A stretch of DNA of 64,000 nucleotides from Rutidosis leptorrhynchoides. Lineage: Eukaryota; Streptophyta; Magnoliopsida; Asterales; Asteraceae. Position 1 is the first letter of the stretch. Each line of letters opens with the position of its first letter. The stretch is taken from positions 720,060,001 to 720,124,000 of the forward strand of contig NC_092333.1 in the NCBI RefSeq assembly GCF_046630445.1, written 5' to 3'. Of this stretch, positions 1-11,528 are shown one piece after another. The translations under genes were made by a program, and so were the position numbers. A model generated the notes under the pieces. That model was not told the origin of the DNA. It ran no database searches and saw only the letters and a list, made by a program, of their open reading frames with translations.

Positions 1-809
1 AATATTTTTGGGATGAGAATACATGCAGGTTTTATAAATGATTTATAAAATAGACACAAGTACGTGAAACTACATTCTATGGTTGAATTATCGAAAATCG
101 AATATGCCCCTTTTTATTAAGTCTGGTAATCTAAGAATTAGGGAATAGACACCCTAATTGACGCGAATCCTAAAGATAGATCTATTGGGCCTAACAAACC
201 CCATCCAAAGTACCGGATGCTTTAGTACTTCGAAATTTATATCATATCCGAAGGGTGTCCCGGAATGATGGGGATATTCTTATATATGCATCTTGTTAAT
301 GTCGGTTACCAGGTGTTCAACATATGAATGATTTTTATCTCTATGTATGGGATGTGTATTGAAATATGAAATCTTGTGGTCTATTGTTACGATTTGATAT
401 ATATATAGGTTAAACCTATAACTCACCAACATTTTTGTTGACGTTTAAAGCATGTTTATTCTCAGGTGAATATTAAGAGCTTCCGCTGTTGCATACTAAA
501 ATAAGGACAAGATTTGGAGTCCATGTTTATATGATATTGTGTAAAAACTGCATTCAAGAAACTGATTTTGATGTAACATATTTGTATTGTAAACCATTAT
601 GTAATGGTCGTGCGTAAACAGGATATTTTAGATTATCATTATTTGATAATCTACGTAAAGCTTTTTAAACCTTTATTTATGAAATAAAGGTTATGGTTTG
701 TTTTAAAAATGAATGCAGTCTTTGAAAAACGTCTCATATAGAGGTCAAAACCTCGCAACGAAATCAATTAATATGGAACGTTTTTAATCAATAAGAACGG
801 GACATTTCA
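1..809 (+). repeat. 5' LTR (3' part only) of the Tekay element
   Basis: Positions 1-809 match 9878-10687 almost base for base. The LTR ends in CA at 809, directly before the primer binding site. The rest of this LTR, about 2.45 kb, lies left of the window. It contains a block near 450-470 (catgtttattctcaggtga) that resembles a splice donor and recurs in the other Tekay-like LTRs of the window. Confidence 0.95.
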
Positions 810-810
810 G

Positions 811-824
811 TTGGTATCCGAGCG
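811..824 (+). promoter_or_regulatory. Primer binding site of the Tekay element
   Basis: TTGGTATCCGAGCG follows the 5' LTR after one base. It resembles the TGGTATCAGAGC site complementary to the 3' end of initiator methionine tRNA, used by most plant gypsy and copia elements to prime minus-strand DNA synthesis. Confidence 0.8.
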
Positions 825-1018
825 TTGGTCTTAGAGAACCAGAATTTTGCATTAGTGTGTCTTATCGAGTTTGTTAGGATGCATTGGTGAGTCTGGACTT
901 CGACCGTGTTTACTTGAAAAATGATTAATTAACAAATTTTGTTGGAAACTATATATTTTTAACATGTGAATATTATGTGATATATTAATCTCTTAACGCG
1001 TTTGATATTATGTGATAG

Positions 1019-1633
1019 ATGTCTACCTCTAGAACAAGTCCCATTGACTCACCTAATAATAATGAAGAGTCAAATGTAAATTGGAATGATTCGTGGACTG
1101 ATTCACAAGTTCCCGAAGAGGAACCGGAAGAAGAATCGGAACCAGAAGAAGAATCGGAACCGGAAGAAGAATCGGAACCGGATGAAGAAATAGAACCGGT
1201 GGGGGAAATAATAAAACGGTTAAGTAAAAGAAAATCCTCAACCAACCGACCAAGGTTAATTATGGTCAATGGTGTTTCCGCTAAGGAAGCAAAATATTGG
1301 AAGGATTACCAATTCTCCGATGAATCGGATTCTGACGAGAATTCCGATGATGTTATAGAAATTACCCCAACTGAATTTAAAAACGTAAAAGAAAATAATA
1401 AGGGAAAGGGCATAAAAATAGAGAAATCTAATTCCAACCCCGATGAACTTTATATGTATCGTCAACCCCCGAAGTCCTTAAGTTGTAACAATGACCCGGG
1501 AACCTCTAAACCACCAGGTTTTTCTAAACCAATGTGGAAAACGACGGCTCGTATTAGGGGAACATCATATATCCCTAGAAACTTGGCAAAACGAACCAAA
1601 ACCGAAGAAGAAGAAACAAGCGAGTCGGAATAA
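1019..1633 (+). CDS. Acidic leader ORF in the Tekay element, unknown function
   Basis: An open frame of 204 residues between the primer binding site and gag. It opens Ser/Asn-rich and then has an acidic tract with repeated PEEES units (about residues 31-60). A basic stretch rich in K and R follows (RLSKRKSSTNRPR), then a second acidic Ser/Asp cluster (about residues 99-112) and a Lys/Glu-rich tail. No transmembrane segment or known domain is visible. Acidic and basic blocks of this kind suggest a nucleic-acid or chromatin-associated protein, but that is only a guess. It lies upstream of the F-box-like ORF, and an acceptor-like TTTTACAG sits between them near 1750. Extra ORFs in this position are not standard for Tekay elements. 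I do not recognise the family. Confidence 0.5.
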   Translation: MSTSRTSPIDSPNNNEESNVNWNDSWTDSQVPEEEPEEESEPEEESEPEEESEPDEEIEPVGEIIKRLSKRKSSTNRPRLIMVNGVSAKEAKYWKDYQFSDESDSDENSDDVIEITPTEFKNVKENNKGKGIKIEKSNSNPDELYMYRQPPKSLSCNNDPGTSKPPGFSKPMWKTTARIRGTSYIPRNLAKRTKTEEEETSESE

Positions 1634-1773
1634 GATAGTTGTATTCGTGTGGTGTAATATATGTAATATAGTGTGCTTATGCTTTATGATATATGTAAAA
1701 ATTGCTTGTATTAATAAGTATTTTTTTTTATGAATCTAACTCTTGTCTATTTTACAGAATATAAAAATACAAA

Positions 1774-2457
1774 ATGGATAGACAACCCAATATTTTAAGA
1801 GACCTACCTGGAGACATGATTGATGAAATCTTGTCTAGAGTCGGTCAGAATTCTTCGGCACAACTATTTAAGGCGAGATCAGTTTGTAAGACATTCGAAG
1901 AACGTTCCAAGAATGCCTTGGTTTATAAAAGGCTTTCGTTCGAAAGATGGGGGATATCACATTGGGAAATTCATAAGTTACGATGTGTTTACTTTGACGC
2001 ATATATTGCGGGGAACCCAAATGCTATTTTACGCAATGGGTTAAGAAATTATTTTGACTCAATATATGCGAATATTGGACTTCGTGATTTAGAAAAAGCG
2101 GCTAACATGCAACATAAAGAAGCATGTTATGCTTACGGATTAGTAATGTTCGCTTCTCACTAAAGTGAGAACAAGAACATCGGCCTACAACTATTAAACA
2201 AAACGTTCCCACAAGTGACGGAGTCAGTAATTGGGGTAAGAAATGAGGTTTTTAGATTGTTACGGGACTGTTGGACATTACGTAACCCTCGTCCCTTTGA
2301 CGACGTTACAACACGCTGTCTTATCAACGGCCATAACGGTTATGTTCCACAAGACCAAGGATGGGAAGTAATCCTAGTAAAACCAGAATGCATGACTTGT
2401 TTCTGGACGTATGAATTACGTGTCTTTATTGCCTTTACTGAACGACTTGTGTACTAG
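1774..2457 (+). pseudogene. F-box protein-like ORF (At1g67623-like) carried in the Tekay leader
   Basis: The translation starts MDRQPNILRDLPGDMIDEIL, with the LPxDxxxEILSRV pattern of an F-box helix, followed by a VCKTFEE stretch. The later segment (GNPNAILRNGLRNYF, then LEKAANMQHKEACYAYGL) matches the way plant F-box proteins of the At1g67623 type continue into a Sel1-like helical repeat. The end contains a conserved-looking C..CFWTYELRVF pattern. In host plants such proteins serve as SCF ubiquitin-ligase substrate adaptors. Here it lies in sense orientation between the primer site and gag, so it looks like a host gene captured by the retroelement. It is broken, with about one break. Family call from memory of the sequence pattern; moderate certainty. 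Confidence 0.6.
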
Positions 2458-2645
2458 CTATAATTATCTTCACAACCATCTTGTATCAAATTTATTGTGT
2501 GCTATATTTCATGCTATATGTAAAATAAGCGGTATTGTAAGTTTGTAAAATATTGTGTAAAAGTTTGAACGCGAAATATTATTATAATCAGTTTTTCATA
2601 TAGAATTGTAGTAGTTGAATTGTATATTAGCTACTAAGTATGAAC

Positions 2646-2666
2646 TTAACGGGTAGGTACTACCCG
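2646..2666 (+). other. Palindrome echoing the 3' polypurine region
   Basis: TTAACGGGTAGGTACTACCCG: the first 15 bases are the same as those directly before the 3' LTR (about 7414-7428), and CGGGTA...TACCCG forms a short hairpin. It lies between the leader ORFs and gag. It could be a second plus-strand priming tract or a scar of rearrangement. Confidence 0.6.
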
Positions 2667-2798
2667 AATTTAAACTTATAAAACGCTAATATGAAGAAAA
2701 AGCTTTTATAAATGAGTTCATATTATGCTACGAAATACTATTAACTACTCTTAATATTCTGTATGATTAACTTGTTCCAATTGACTATTTTGAAGGAA

Positions 2799-3632
2799 AT
2801 GGCACCGACTACTCGACACACCGTGAATATGAATGAAGAGGAATTCCGTACTTTTCTAGCTTCAAACATAGCCGCAGTACAGGCTGCGCTACATACCAAC
2901 AATAACCTTGGATCTAGCAGTACAGGAAATCGTGTAGGATGCACCTACAAAGAATTCACTGCCTGCAAACCTTTGGAATTTGATGGAACCGAAGGACCGA
3001 TCGGATTGAAACGGTGGACCGAGAAGGTCGAATCGGTGTTTGCCATAAGTAAGTGTACTGAAGAGGATAAAGTAAAGTACGCTACGCATACCTTCACAGG
3101 TTCTGCGTTAACATGGTGGAATACCTATCTAGAGCAAGTGGGACAAGACGACGCGTACGCACTACCGTGGTCAGCATTCAAGCACTTGATGAACGAGAAG
3201 TACCGTCCCAGAACCGAGGTCAATAAGCTCAAGACAGAACTTAGAGGGTTACGAACCCAAGGATTTGATATTACCACGTACGAAAGACGATTCACAGAAT
3301 TATGCCTATTGTGTCCAGGAGCATTCGAAGATGAGGAAGAGAAGATCGACGCGTTTGTGAAAGGATTACCGGAAAGAATCCAAGAAGATATAAGTTCACA
3401 CGAGCCCGCCTCCATACAATAGGCATGTAGAATGGCTCACAAACTAGTGAACCAGATTGAAGAAAGAATTAAAGAACAGACTGCTGAAGAGGCCAATGTG
3501 AAGCAAGTCAAAAGAAAGTGGGAGGAAAACGGTGATAAGAATCACCAATACAACAACAACAGCAATTACAACAATAATCGCAACAATTATCCCAACAATC
3601 GCAACATCAATCGCAACTACAACAAACGGCCC

Positions 3633-3682
<50 letters not shown>

Positions 3683-4020
3683 CTACAACAATCATCCCAA
3701 CAACAATAATAACTGCAACAACAACAATAATCAGAAACAGCTATGCCAAAGGTGTGAAAAGTATCACTCGGGGTTCTGCACCAAATTTTGCAACAAGTGT
3801 AAAAGAAATGGTCATAGCGCGGCGAAGTGTGAGGTCTACGGACCAGGGGTTAATAGAACGAAAGGAACAAATGGTGTCGGAACGAGTAATGGCGGAGCAA
3901 GTAGTGTCGGAGCCAGTTATGCCAATGTAGTTTGTTATAAATGTGGAAAACCTGGCCACATTATTAGAAATTGCCCGAACCAGGAGAACACGAATGGACA
4001 AGGCCGCGGAAGAGTTTTCA
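2799..4020 (+). pseudogene. gag region of the Tekay element
   Basis: Encodes the structural (capsid and nucleocapsid) part of the polyprotein. The capsid-like segment holds the retrotransposon gag signature (about 2950-3400: GPIGLKRWTEKVESVF, ALTWWNTYLEQVG, YERRFTELC). A long asparagine-rich stretch coded by an (AAC)n tract follows (about 3550-3740). A first Cys/His cluster then appears near 3750-3830 and a second, clear CCHC zinc knuckle [14 protein letters not shown] at about 3932-3976. It feeds into pol. This is a fossil or near-fossil copy. Confidence 0.85.
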
Positions 4021-7000
4021 ATATTAATGCGGCAGAGGCACAGGAAGACCCGGAGCTTGTTACGGGTACGTTTCTTATTGACAATAAATCTGCTTACGGT
4101 TTATTTGATTCGGGTGCGGATAGAAGCTATATGAGTAGAGATTTTTGTGCTAAATTAAGTTGTCCATTGACGCCTTTGGATAGTAAATTTTTACTCGAAT
4201 TAGCAAATGGTAAATTAATTTCAGCAGATAATATATGTCGGAATCGAGAAATTAAACAGGTTAGCGAAACATTTAAGATTGATTTGATACCAGTAGAGTT
4301 AGGGAGTTTTGATGTGATAATCGGTATGGACTGGTTGAAAGAAGTGAAAGCAGAGATCGTTTGTTACAAAAATGCAATTCGCATTATACGAGAAAAAGGA
4401 AAACCCTTAATGGTGTACGGAGAAAAGGGCAACACGAAGCTACATCTTATTAGTAATTTGAAGGCACAAAAACTAATAAGAAAAGGTTGCTATGCTGTTC
4501 TAGCACACGTCGAGAAAGTACAAACTGAAGAAAAGAGCATCAATGATGTTCCCATAGCAAAAGAATTTCCCGATGTATTTCCGAAAAAATTACCGGGATT
4601 ACCCCCACATCGATCCGTTGAATTTCAAATAGATCTTGTACCAGGAGCTGCACCAATAGCTTGTGCTCCTTATAGACTCGCACCCAGCGAGATGAAAGAA
4701 CTGCAAAGCCAATTACAAGAACTTTTAGAGCGTGGTTTCATTCGACCAAGAACATCACCATGGGGAGCTCCTGTTTTGTTTGTCAAGAAGAAAGATGGTA
4801 CATTCAGGTTGTGTATTGACTACCGAGAGTTGAACAAACTTACCATCAAGAACCGCTACCCACTACCGAGAATCGACGACTTATTTGATCAACTACAAGG
4901 CTCGTCTGTTTATTCAAAGATTGACATACGTTCCGGGTATCATCAAATGCGGGTGAAAGAAGATGATATTCTAAAGACTGCTTTCAGAACACGTTAAGGT
5001 CATTACGAGTTTATGGTCATGCCATTTGGTTTAACTAATGCACCAGCTGTGTTTATGGACCTTATGAACCGAGTGTGTGGACCATACCTTGACAAGTTAG
5101 TCATTGTTTTCATTGATGACATACTTATTTACTCAAAGAATGACCAAGAACACGGTGAACATTTGAGAAAGGTGTTAGAAGTATTGAGGAAGGAAGAATT
5201 GTACGCTAAATTTTCAAAGTGTGCATTTTGGTTGGAAGAAGTTCAATTCCTCGGTCACATAGTGAACAAAAAAGGTATTAAGGTGGATCCGGCAAAGATA
5301 GAAACTGTTGAAAAGTGGGAAACCCCGAAAACTCCGAAACACATACGCCAATTTTTAGGACTAGCTGGTTACTACAGAAGGTTCATCCAAGACTTTTCTA
5401 GAATAGCAAAACCCTTGACTGCATTAACGCATAAAGGGAAGAAATTTGAATGGAAGGATGAACAAGAGAAAGCGTTTCAGTTATTGAAGAAAAAGCTAAC
5501 TACGGCACCTATATTGTCATTGCCTGAAGAGAATGATGATTTTGTGATTTATTGTGACGCATCAAAGCAAGGTCTCGGTTGTGTATTAATGCAACGAACG
5601 AAGGTGATTGCTTATGCGTCTAGACAATTGAAGATTCACGAGCAAAATTATACGACGCATGATTTGGAATTAGGCGCGGTTGTTTTTGCATTAAAGACTT
5701 GGAGGCACTACTTATATGGGGTCAAAAGTATTATATATACCGACCACAAAAGTCTTCAACACATATTTAATCAGAAACAACTGAATATGAGGCAGCGTAG
5801 GTGGATTGAATTGTTGAATGATTACGACTTTGAGATTCGTTACCACCCGGGGAAGGCAAATGTGGTAGCTGATGCCTTGAGCAGGAAGGACAGAGAACCC
5901 ATTCGAGTAAAATCTATGAATATAATGATTCATAATAACCTCACTACTCAAATAAAGGAGGCGCAACAAGGAGTTTTAAAAGAAGGAAATTTAAAGGATG
6001 AAATACCCAAAGGATTGGAGCAGCATCTTAATATTCGGGAAGACGGAACCCGGTATAGGGCTGAAAGGATTTGGGTACCAAAATTTGGAGATATGAGAGA
6101 AATGGTACTTAGAGAAGCTCATAAAACTAGATACTCAATACATCCTGGAACGGGGAAGATGTACAAGGATCTCAAGAAACATTTTTGGTGGCCGTGTATG
6201 AAAGCCGATGTTGCTAAATACGTAGGAAATGTTTGACGTGTTCTAAGGTCAAAGCTGAGCATCAGAAACCATCAGGTCTACTTCAACAACCCGAAATCCC
6301 GGAATGGAAATGGGAAAATATTACCATGGATTTCATCACTAAATTGCCAAGGACTGCAAGTGATTTTGATACTATTTGGGTAATAGTTGATCGTCTCACC
6401 AAATCAGCACACTTCCTGCCAATAAGAGAAGATGACAAGATGGAGAAGTTAGCACGACTGTATTTGAAGGAAGTCGTCTCCAGACATGGAATACCAATCT
6501 CTATTATCTCTGATAGGGATGGCAGATTTATTTCAAGATTCTGGCAGACATTACAGCAAGCATTAGGAACTCGTCTAGACATGAGTACTGCCTATCATCC
6601 ACAAACTGATGGGCAGAGCGAAAGGACGATACAAACGCTTGAAGACATGCTACGAGCATGTGTTATTGATTTCGGAAATAGTTGGGATCGACATCTACCG
6701 TTAGCAGAATTTTCCTACAACAACAGCTACCATTCAAGCATTGAGATGGCGCCGTTTGAAGCACTTTATGGTAGAAAGTGCAGGTCTCCGATTTGCTGGA
6801 GTAAAGTGGGGGATAGACAGATTATGGGTCCGGAGATTATACAAGAAACTACCGAGAAGATCATCCAAATTCAACAACGGTTGAAAACCGCCCAAAGTCG
6901 ACAAAAGGGCTACGCTGACATTAAAAGAAAAGATATAGAATTTTAAATTGGAGAGATGGTCATGCTTAAAGTTGCACCTTGGAAAGGCGTTGTTCGATTT

Positions 7001-7393
7001 GGTAAACAAGGGAAATTAAATCCAAGGTATATTGGACCATTCAAGATTATTGATCGTGTCGGACCAGTAGCTTACCGACTTGAGTTACCTCAACAACTCG
7101 CGGCTGTACATAACACTTTCCACGTCTCGAATTTGAAGAAATGTTTTGCTAAAGAAGATCTCACTATTCCGTTAGATGAAATCCAAATCAACGAAAAACT
7201 CCAATTCATCGAAGAACCCGTCGAAATAATGGATCGTCAGGTTAAAAGACTTAAGCAAAACAAGATACCAATCGTTAAGGTTCGATGGAATGCTCGTAGA
7301 GGATCCGAGTTCACCTGGGAGCGTGAAGATCAGATGAAGAAGAAATACCCGCATCTATTTCCAGAAGATTCGTCAACACCTTCAACAGCTTAA
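4021..7393 (+). pseudogene. pol region of the Tekay element (PR, RT, RNase H, IN, chromodomain)
   Basis: Aspartic protease motif [10 protein letters not shown] near 4108. Reverse transcriptase from about 4640, with [20 protein letters not shown] near 4825 and the FIDD catalytic box near 5111. RNase H with [12 protein letters not shown] near 5552 and TDHKSL near 5740. Integrase with its HHCC zinc region ([11 protein letters not shown] near 6142), and the catalytic core with DFITKLP near 6328, SDRDGRF near 6511 and [10 protein letters not shown] near 6598. A GPF-type stretch follows ([16 protein letters not shown] near 7028) and then a chromodomain ([20 protein letters not shown] near 7267), thought to guide insertion into heterochromatin. 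Domain order PR-RT-RH-IN-CHD is chromovirus. The region is broken in a few places. Confidence 0.93.
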
Positions 7394-7399
7394 AATTTT

Positions 7400-7428
7400 A
7401 GGACGAAATTTATTTAACGGGTAGGTAC
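7400..7428 (+). promoter_or_regulatory. Polypurine-tract region before the Tekay 3' LTR
   Basis: Purine-rich bases followed by AACGGGTAGGTAC end directly at the 3' LTR start (TG at 7429). Primes plus-strand synthesis in this family. A reverse-complement copy marks the end of the minus-strand LTR at 46588 on. Confidence 0.65.
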
Positions 7429-10400
7429 TGTAGTGACCCGAACTTTTCCATGTTTATATATATTAATTGAGATTGATATTTACATGATTAAATGTTTCCA
7501 ACATGTTAAGCAATCAAACTTGTTAAGACTTGATTAATTGAAATATGTTTCATATAGACAATTGACCACCCAAGTTGACCGGCGATTCACGAACGTTAAA
7601 ACTTGTAAAAACGACATGACGATATATATATGAATATACATATGGTTAACATGAGATTATGATAAGTAAGTATCTCCATAAGTATATTAACAATGAGTTA
7701 TATACATATAAACAAGACTACTAACTTAAGGATTTCGAAACGAGACATATATGTAACGATTATCGTTGTAACGACATTTAAATGTATATATATCATATTA
7801 AGATATATTAATATATCATAATATCATGATAATATAATAATTTAACATCTCATTAGATATAATAAACAATGGGTTAACAACATTAATTGAGATCGTTAAC
7901 TTAAAGGTTTCAAAACAACACTTACATGTAACGACTAACGATGACTTAACGACTCAGTTAAAATGTATATACATGTAGTGTATTTAGATGTATTAAAATA
8001 CTTTTGGAAGACTTCAAGACATATATCAAAACACTCATACTTAACGAAAATGGTTACAGTTACTTTCCCATTCTTTTCTTTCATCAAGAATTCTAGTCGT
8101 ATTCTTACCCGTATTATACACAGCTTCAAAACGTACTTACTATAGGTATATACCAATAGGAACTAGAATGGGATTCCACTCTTGATTATGTCATGTATGA
8201 CTAATCAATTTTAACTTCTACCATGAGCTAGTCAACTAACTAGAACTCCTTTTAACCCCACTCACCACTCACCAATTACCACTCATCATTCACTCCATTT
8301 CACTTTCAATTCTCTTTCTAATTCTCTCTCAACACACACACACACACTATTATGAACGTATTTTTCCAGTAATTAATCATCATCTTCATCAAAAATCACT
8401 TCAAGAATCAAGCTATAATCATCATAGGAAGAACACTTCAAGAACACTTCAAAAATCCCTTCAAGTTTACTAATTTACTTCCAAGCTTTCTAATCCATTC
8501 CAAGTAATCATCTAAGATCAAGAAACCTTTGTTATATACAGTAGGTTATCTTTATTATTCAAGGTAATATTCATATTCAAACTTTGATTCAATTTCTATA
8601 ACTATAAACTATCTTAATTCGAGTAAAAATCTTACTTGAACTTGTTTTTGTGTCATGATCCTACTTCAAGAACTTTCAAGCCATCCAAGATCCTTTGAAG
8701 CTAGATCATTTATTGTCACTTCCAGTAGGTTTACCTACTAAACTTGAGGTATTAATGATGTTCATAACATCATTCGATTCATATATATAAAACTATCTTA
8801 TTCGAAGGTTTAAACTCGTAATCACTAGAACATAGTTTAGTTAATTCTAAACTTGTTCGCAAACAAAAGTTAATCCTTCTAACTTGACTTTTAAAATTAA
8901 CTAAACACATGTTCTATATCTATATGATATGCTAACTTAATGATTTAAAACCTGGAAACACGAAAAACACCGTAAAACCGGATTTACGCCGTCGTAGTAA
9001 CACCGTGGGCTGTTTTGGGTTAGTTAATTAAAAACTATGATAAACTTTGATTTAAAAGTTGTTATTCTGAGAAAATGATTTTTATTATGAACATGAAACT
9101 ATATCCAAAAATTATGGTTAAACTCAAAGTGGAAGTATGTTTTCTAAAATGGTCATCTAGACGTCGTTCTTTCGACTGAAATGACTACCTTTACAAAAAC
9201 GACTTGTAACTTATTTTTCAGACTATAAACCTATACTTTTTCTGTTTAGATTCATAAAATAGAGTTCAATATGAAACCATAGCAATTTGATTCACTCAAA
9301 ACGGATTTAAAATGAAGAAGTTATGGGTAAAACAAGATTGGATAATTTTTCTCATTTTAGCTACGTGAAAATTGGTAACAAATCTATTCCAACCATAACT
9401 TAATCAACTTGTATTGTATATTATGTAATCTTGAGATACCATAGACACGTATACAATGTTTCGACCTATCATGTCGACACATCTATATATATTTCGGAAC
9501 AACCATAGACACTCTATATGTGAATGTTGGAGTTAGCTATACAGGGTTGAGGTTGATTCCAAAATATATATAGTTTGAGTTGTGATCAATACTGAGATAC
9601 GTATACACTGGGTCGTGGATTGATTCAAGATAATATTTATCGATTTATTTCTGTACATCTAACTGTGGACAACTAGTTGTAGGTTACTAACGAGGACAGC
9701 TGACTTAATAAACTTAAAACATCAAAATATATTAAAAGTGTTGTAAATATATTTTGAACATACTTTGATATATATGTATATATTGTTATAGGTTCGTGAA
9801 TCAACCAGTGGCCAAGTCTTACTTCCCGACGAAGTAAAAATCTGTGAAAGTGAGTTATAGTCCCACTTTTTAAATCTAATATTTTTGGGATGAGAATACA
9901 TGCAGGTTTTATAAATGATTTACAAAATAGACACAAGTACGTGAAACTACATTCTATGGTTGAATTATCGAAATCGAATATGCCCCTTTTTATTAAGTCT
10001 GGTAATCTAAGAATTAGGGAACAGACACCCTAATTGACGCGAATCCTAAAGATAGATCTATTAGGCCTAACAAACCCCATCCAAAGTACCGGATGCTTTA
10101 GTACTTCGAAATTTATATCATATCCGAAAGGTGTCCCGGAATGATGGGGATATTCTTATATATGCATCTTGTTAATGTCGGTTACCAGGTGTTCAACATA
10201 TGAATGATTTTTATCTCTATGTATGGGATGTGTATTGAAATATGAAATCTTGTGGTCTATTGTTACGATTTGATATATATATATAGGTTAAACCTATAAC
10301 TCACCAACATTTTTGTTGACGTTTAAAGCATGTTTATTCTCAGGTGAATATTAAGAGCTTCCGCTGTTGCATACTAAAATAAGGACAAGATTTGGAGTCC

Positions 10401-10687
10401 ATGTTTATATGATATTGTGTAAAAACTGCATTCAAGAAACTGATTTCGATGTAACATATTTGTATTGTAAACCATTATGTAATGGTCGTGTGTAAACAGG
10501 ATATTTTAGATTATCATTATTTGATAATCTACGTAAAGCTTTTTAAACCTTTATTTATGAAATAAAGGTTATGGTTTGTTTTAAAAATGAATGCAGTCTT
10601 TGAAAAACGTCTCATATAGAGGTCAAAACCTCGCAACGAAATCAATTAATATGGAACGTTTTTAATCAATAAGAACGGGACATTTCA
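7429..10687 (+). repeat. 3' LTR of the Tekay element
   Basis: Starts TGTAGTGACCCGAAC and ends ACGGGACATTTCA, 3259 bp, TG...CA ends. Its last 810 bp repeat positions 1-809. It is AT-rich with no host gene inside. Short ORFs in it have no family features. Confidence 0.92.
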
Positions 10688-10692
10688 TATTA

Positions 10693-11528
10693 AGGATCCG
10701 ACTCTCTATCGGAGCCTTGCAGGTGCATTACAGTACCTCACTTTCACTCGTCCAGACATCTCCTATGCCGTTCAGCAGATCTGTCTTTTCATGCACGACC
10801 CTCGGGAGCAGCACATGCATGCTCTTAAGCGGATCATCAGCTACATACAGGGCACTACTGATCTTGGTTTACAGTTATATGCATCATCTCCTACTATATT
10901 GGTTGCATACTCTGACGCTGATTGGGCCGGCTGCCCATCTACCAGACGATCCACCTCCGGTTATTGTGTTTCCCTCGGCAACAACCTCCTCTCATGGTCT
11001 TCCAAACGGCAACTCACGCCCTCTCGCTCCAGTGTCGAAGCCGAGTATCGTGGGGTTGCCAATGCGGTTGCAGAGACTTGCTGGATACGTAATCTTCTAC
11101 GAGAGCTTCAGTGCCCCCTCACCTCAGCTACTTTGGTTTACTGTGACAATGTCAGCTCTGTTTACCTATCTACTAATCCGGTTCAGCATCAGCGGACCAA
11201 GCATATTGAGATCGACATTCACTTTGTCCGCGATTCAGTTGCTAAGGGTCAGGTACGAGTTCTTCATGTACCATCAAGATATCAGTTTGCAGACATCTTC
11301 ACCAAAGGTCTACCGCATGCATTGTTTGATAAGTTTCGATCCAGTTTGAGTGTCCGCCGTACTCCCGCTCAAACTACGGGGGGATGTTAGCCCATATTAT
11401 TTTATAGTCCATGTATTATACTTATTGGGCTTGGTCCTCTAGTGTTTGTTAGGGTTTGAGATTATTTATGCTCACTTCTCATGTACTGCAAATCATTCAA
11501 TAATACATCACGTTTATGTTAATTAACA
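10693..11528 (+). mobile_element. Ty1/copia fragment: RNase H end and 3' LTR
   Basis: Reads as the C-terminal part of a copia polyprotein: YRSLAGALQYLTFTRPDISY, then YSDADWAGCPSTRRSTSGY, VEAEYRGVANAVAE, YCDNVSSVYLSTNPVQHQRT, and ADIFTKGLPHALFDKFRSSL, all standard copia RNase H motifs. It is followed by a G-rich polypurine tract and a short LTR. The Tekay element inserted into this copy; the rest of it should lie left of the window. Confidence 0.9.
11385..11528 (+). repeat. Short 3' LTR of the copia fragment
   Basis: TGTTAGCCCATATTATTT starts right after a GGGGGGA polypurine tract; a likely end is TTAATTAACA at 11528, giving 144 bp with TG...CA ends. No second copy is in the window, so the right boundary is inferred. 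Confidence 0.6.

Larger units (their letters stand above)
1..10692 (+). mobile_element. Tekay-type Ty3/gypsy chromovirus, 5' end outside window
   Basis: A Ty3/gypsy LTR retrotransposon. Parts in order: tail of 5' LTR (1-809), primer binding site (811 on), two extra leader ORFs (1019-2457), gag, protease, reverse transcriptase, RNase H, integrase, C-terminal chromodomain, polypurine tract and 3' LTR (7429-10687). The chromodomain and the long 3.26-kb LTR point to the Tekay (Del) clade. The visible 809 bp of 5' LTR differ from the matching 3' LTR stretch at about eight places, so the insertion is young, probably under half a million years at usual plant rates. The coding part is broken, with roughly five breaks. 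The 5 bases after the 3' LTR (10688-10692) should be the target duplication; its partner lies outside the window. The element sits inside a copia element. Confidence 0.93.

Noticed and set aside
3444-3695. Minus-strand poly-valine frame
   Set aside because: Shadow of the (AAC)n tract coding asparagine on the plus strand.
10717-11349. Long open frame of 210 residues over the copia fragment
   Set aside because: It is in a different frame from the clear RNase H motifs and has no recognisable domain.
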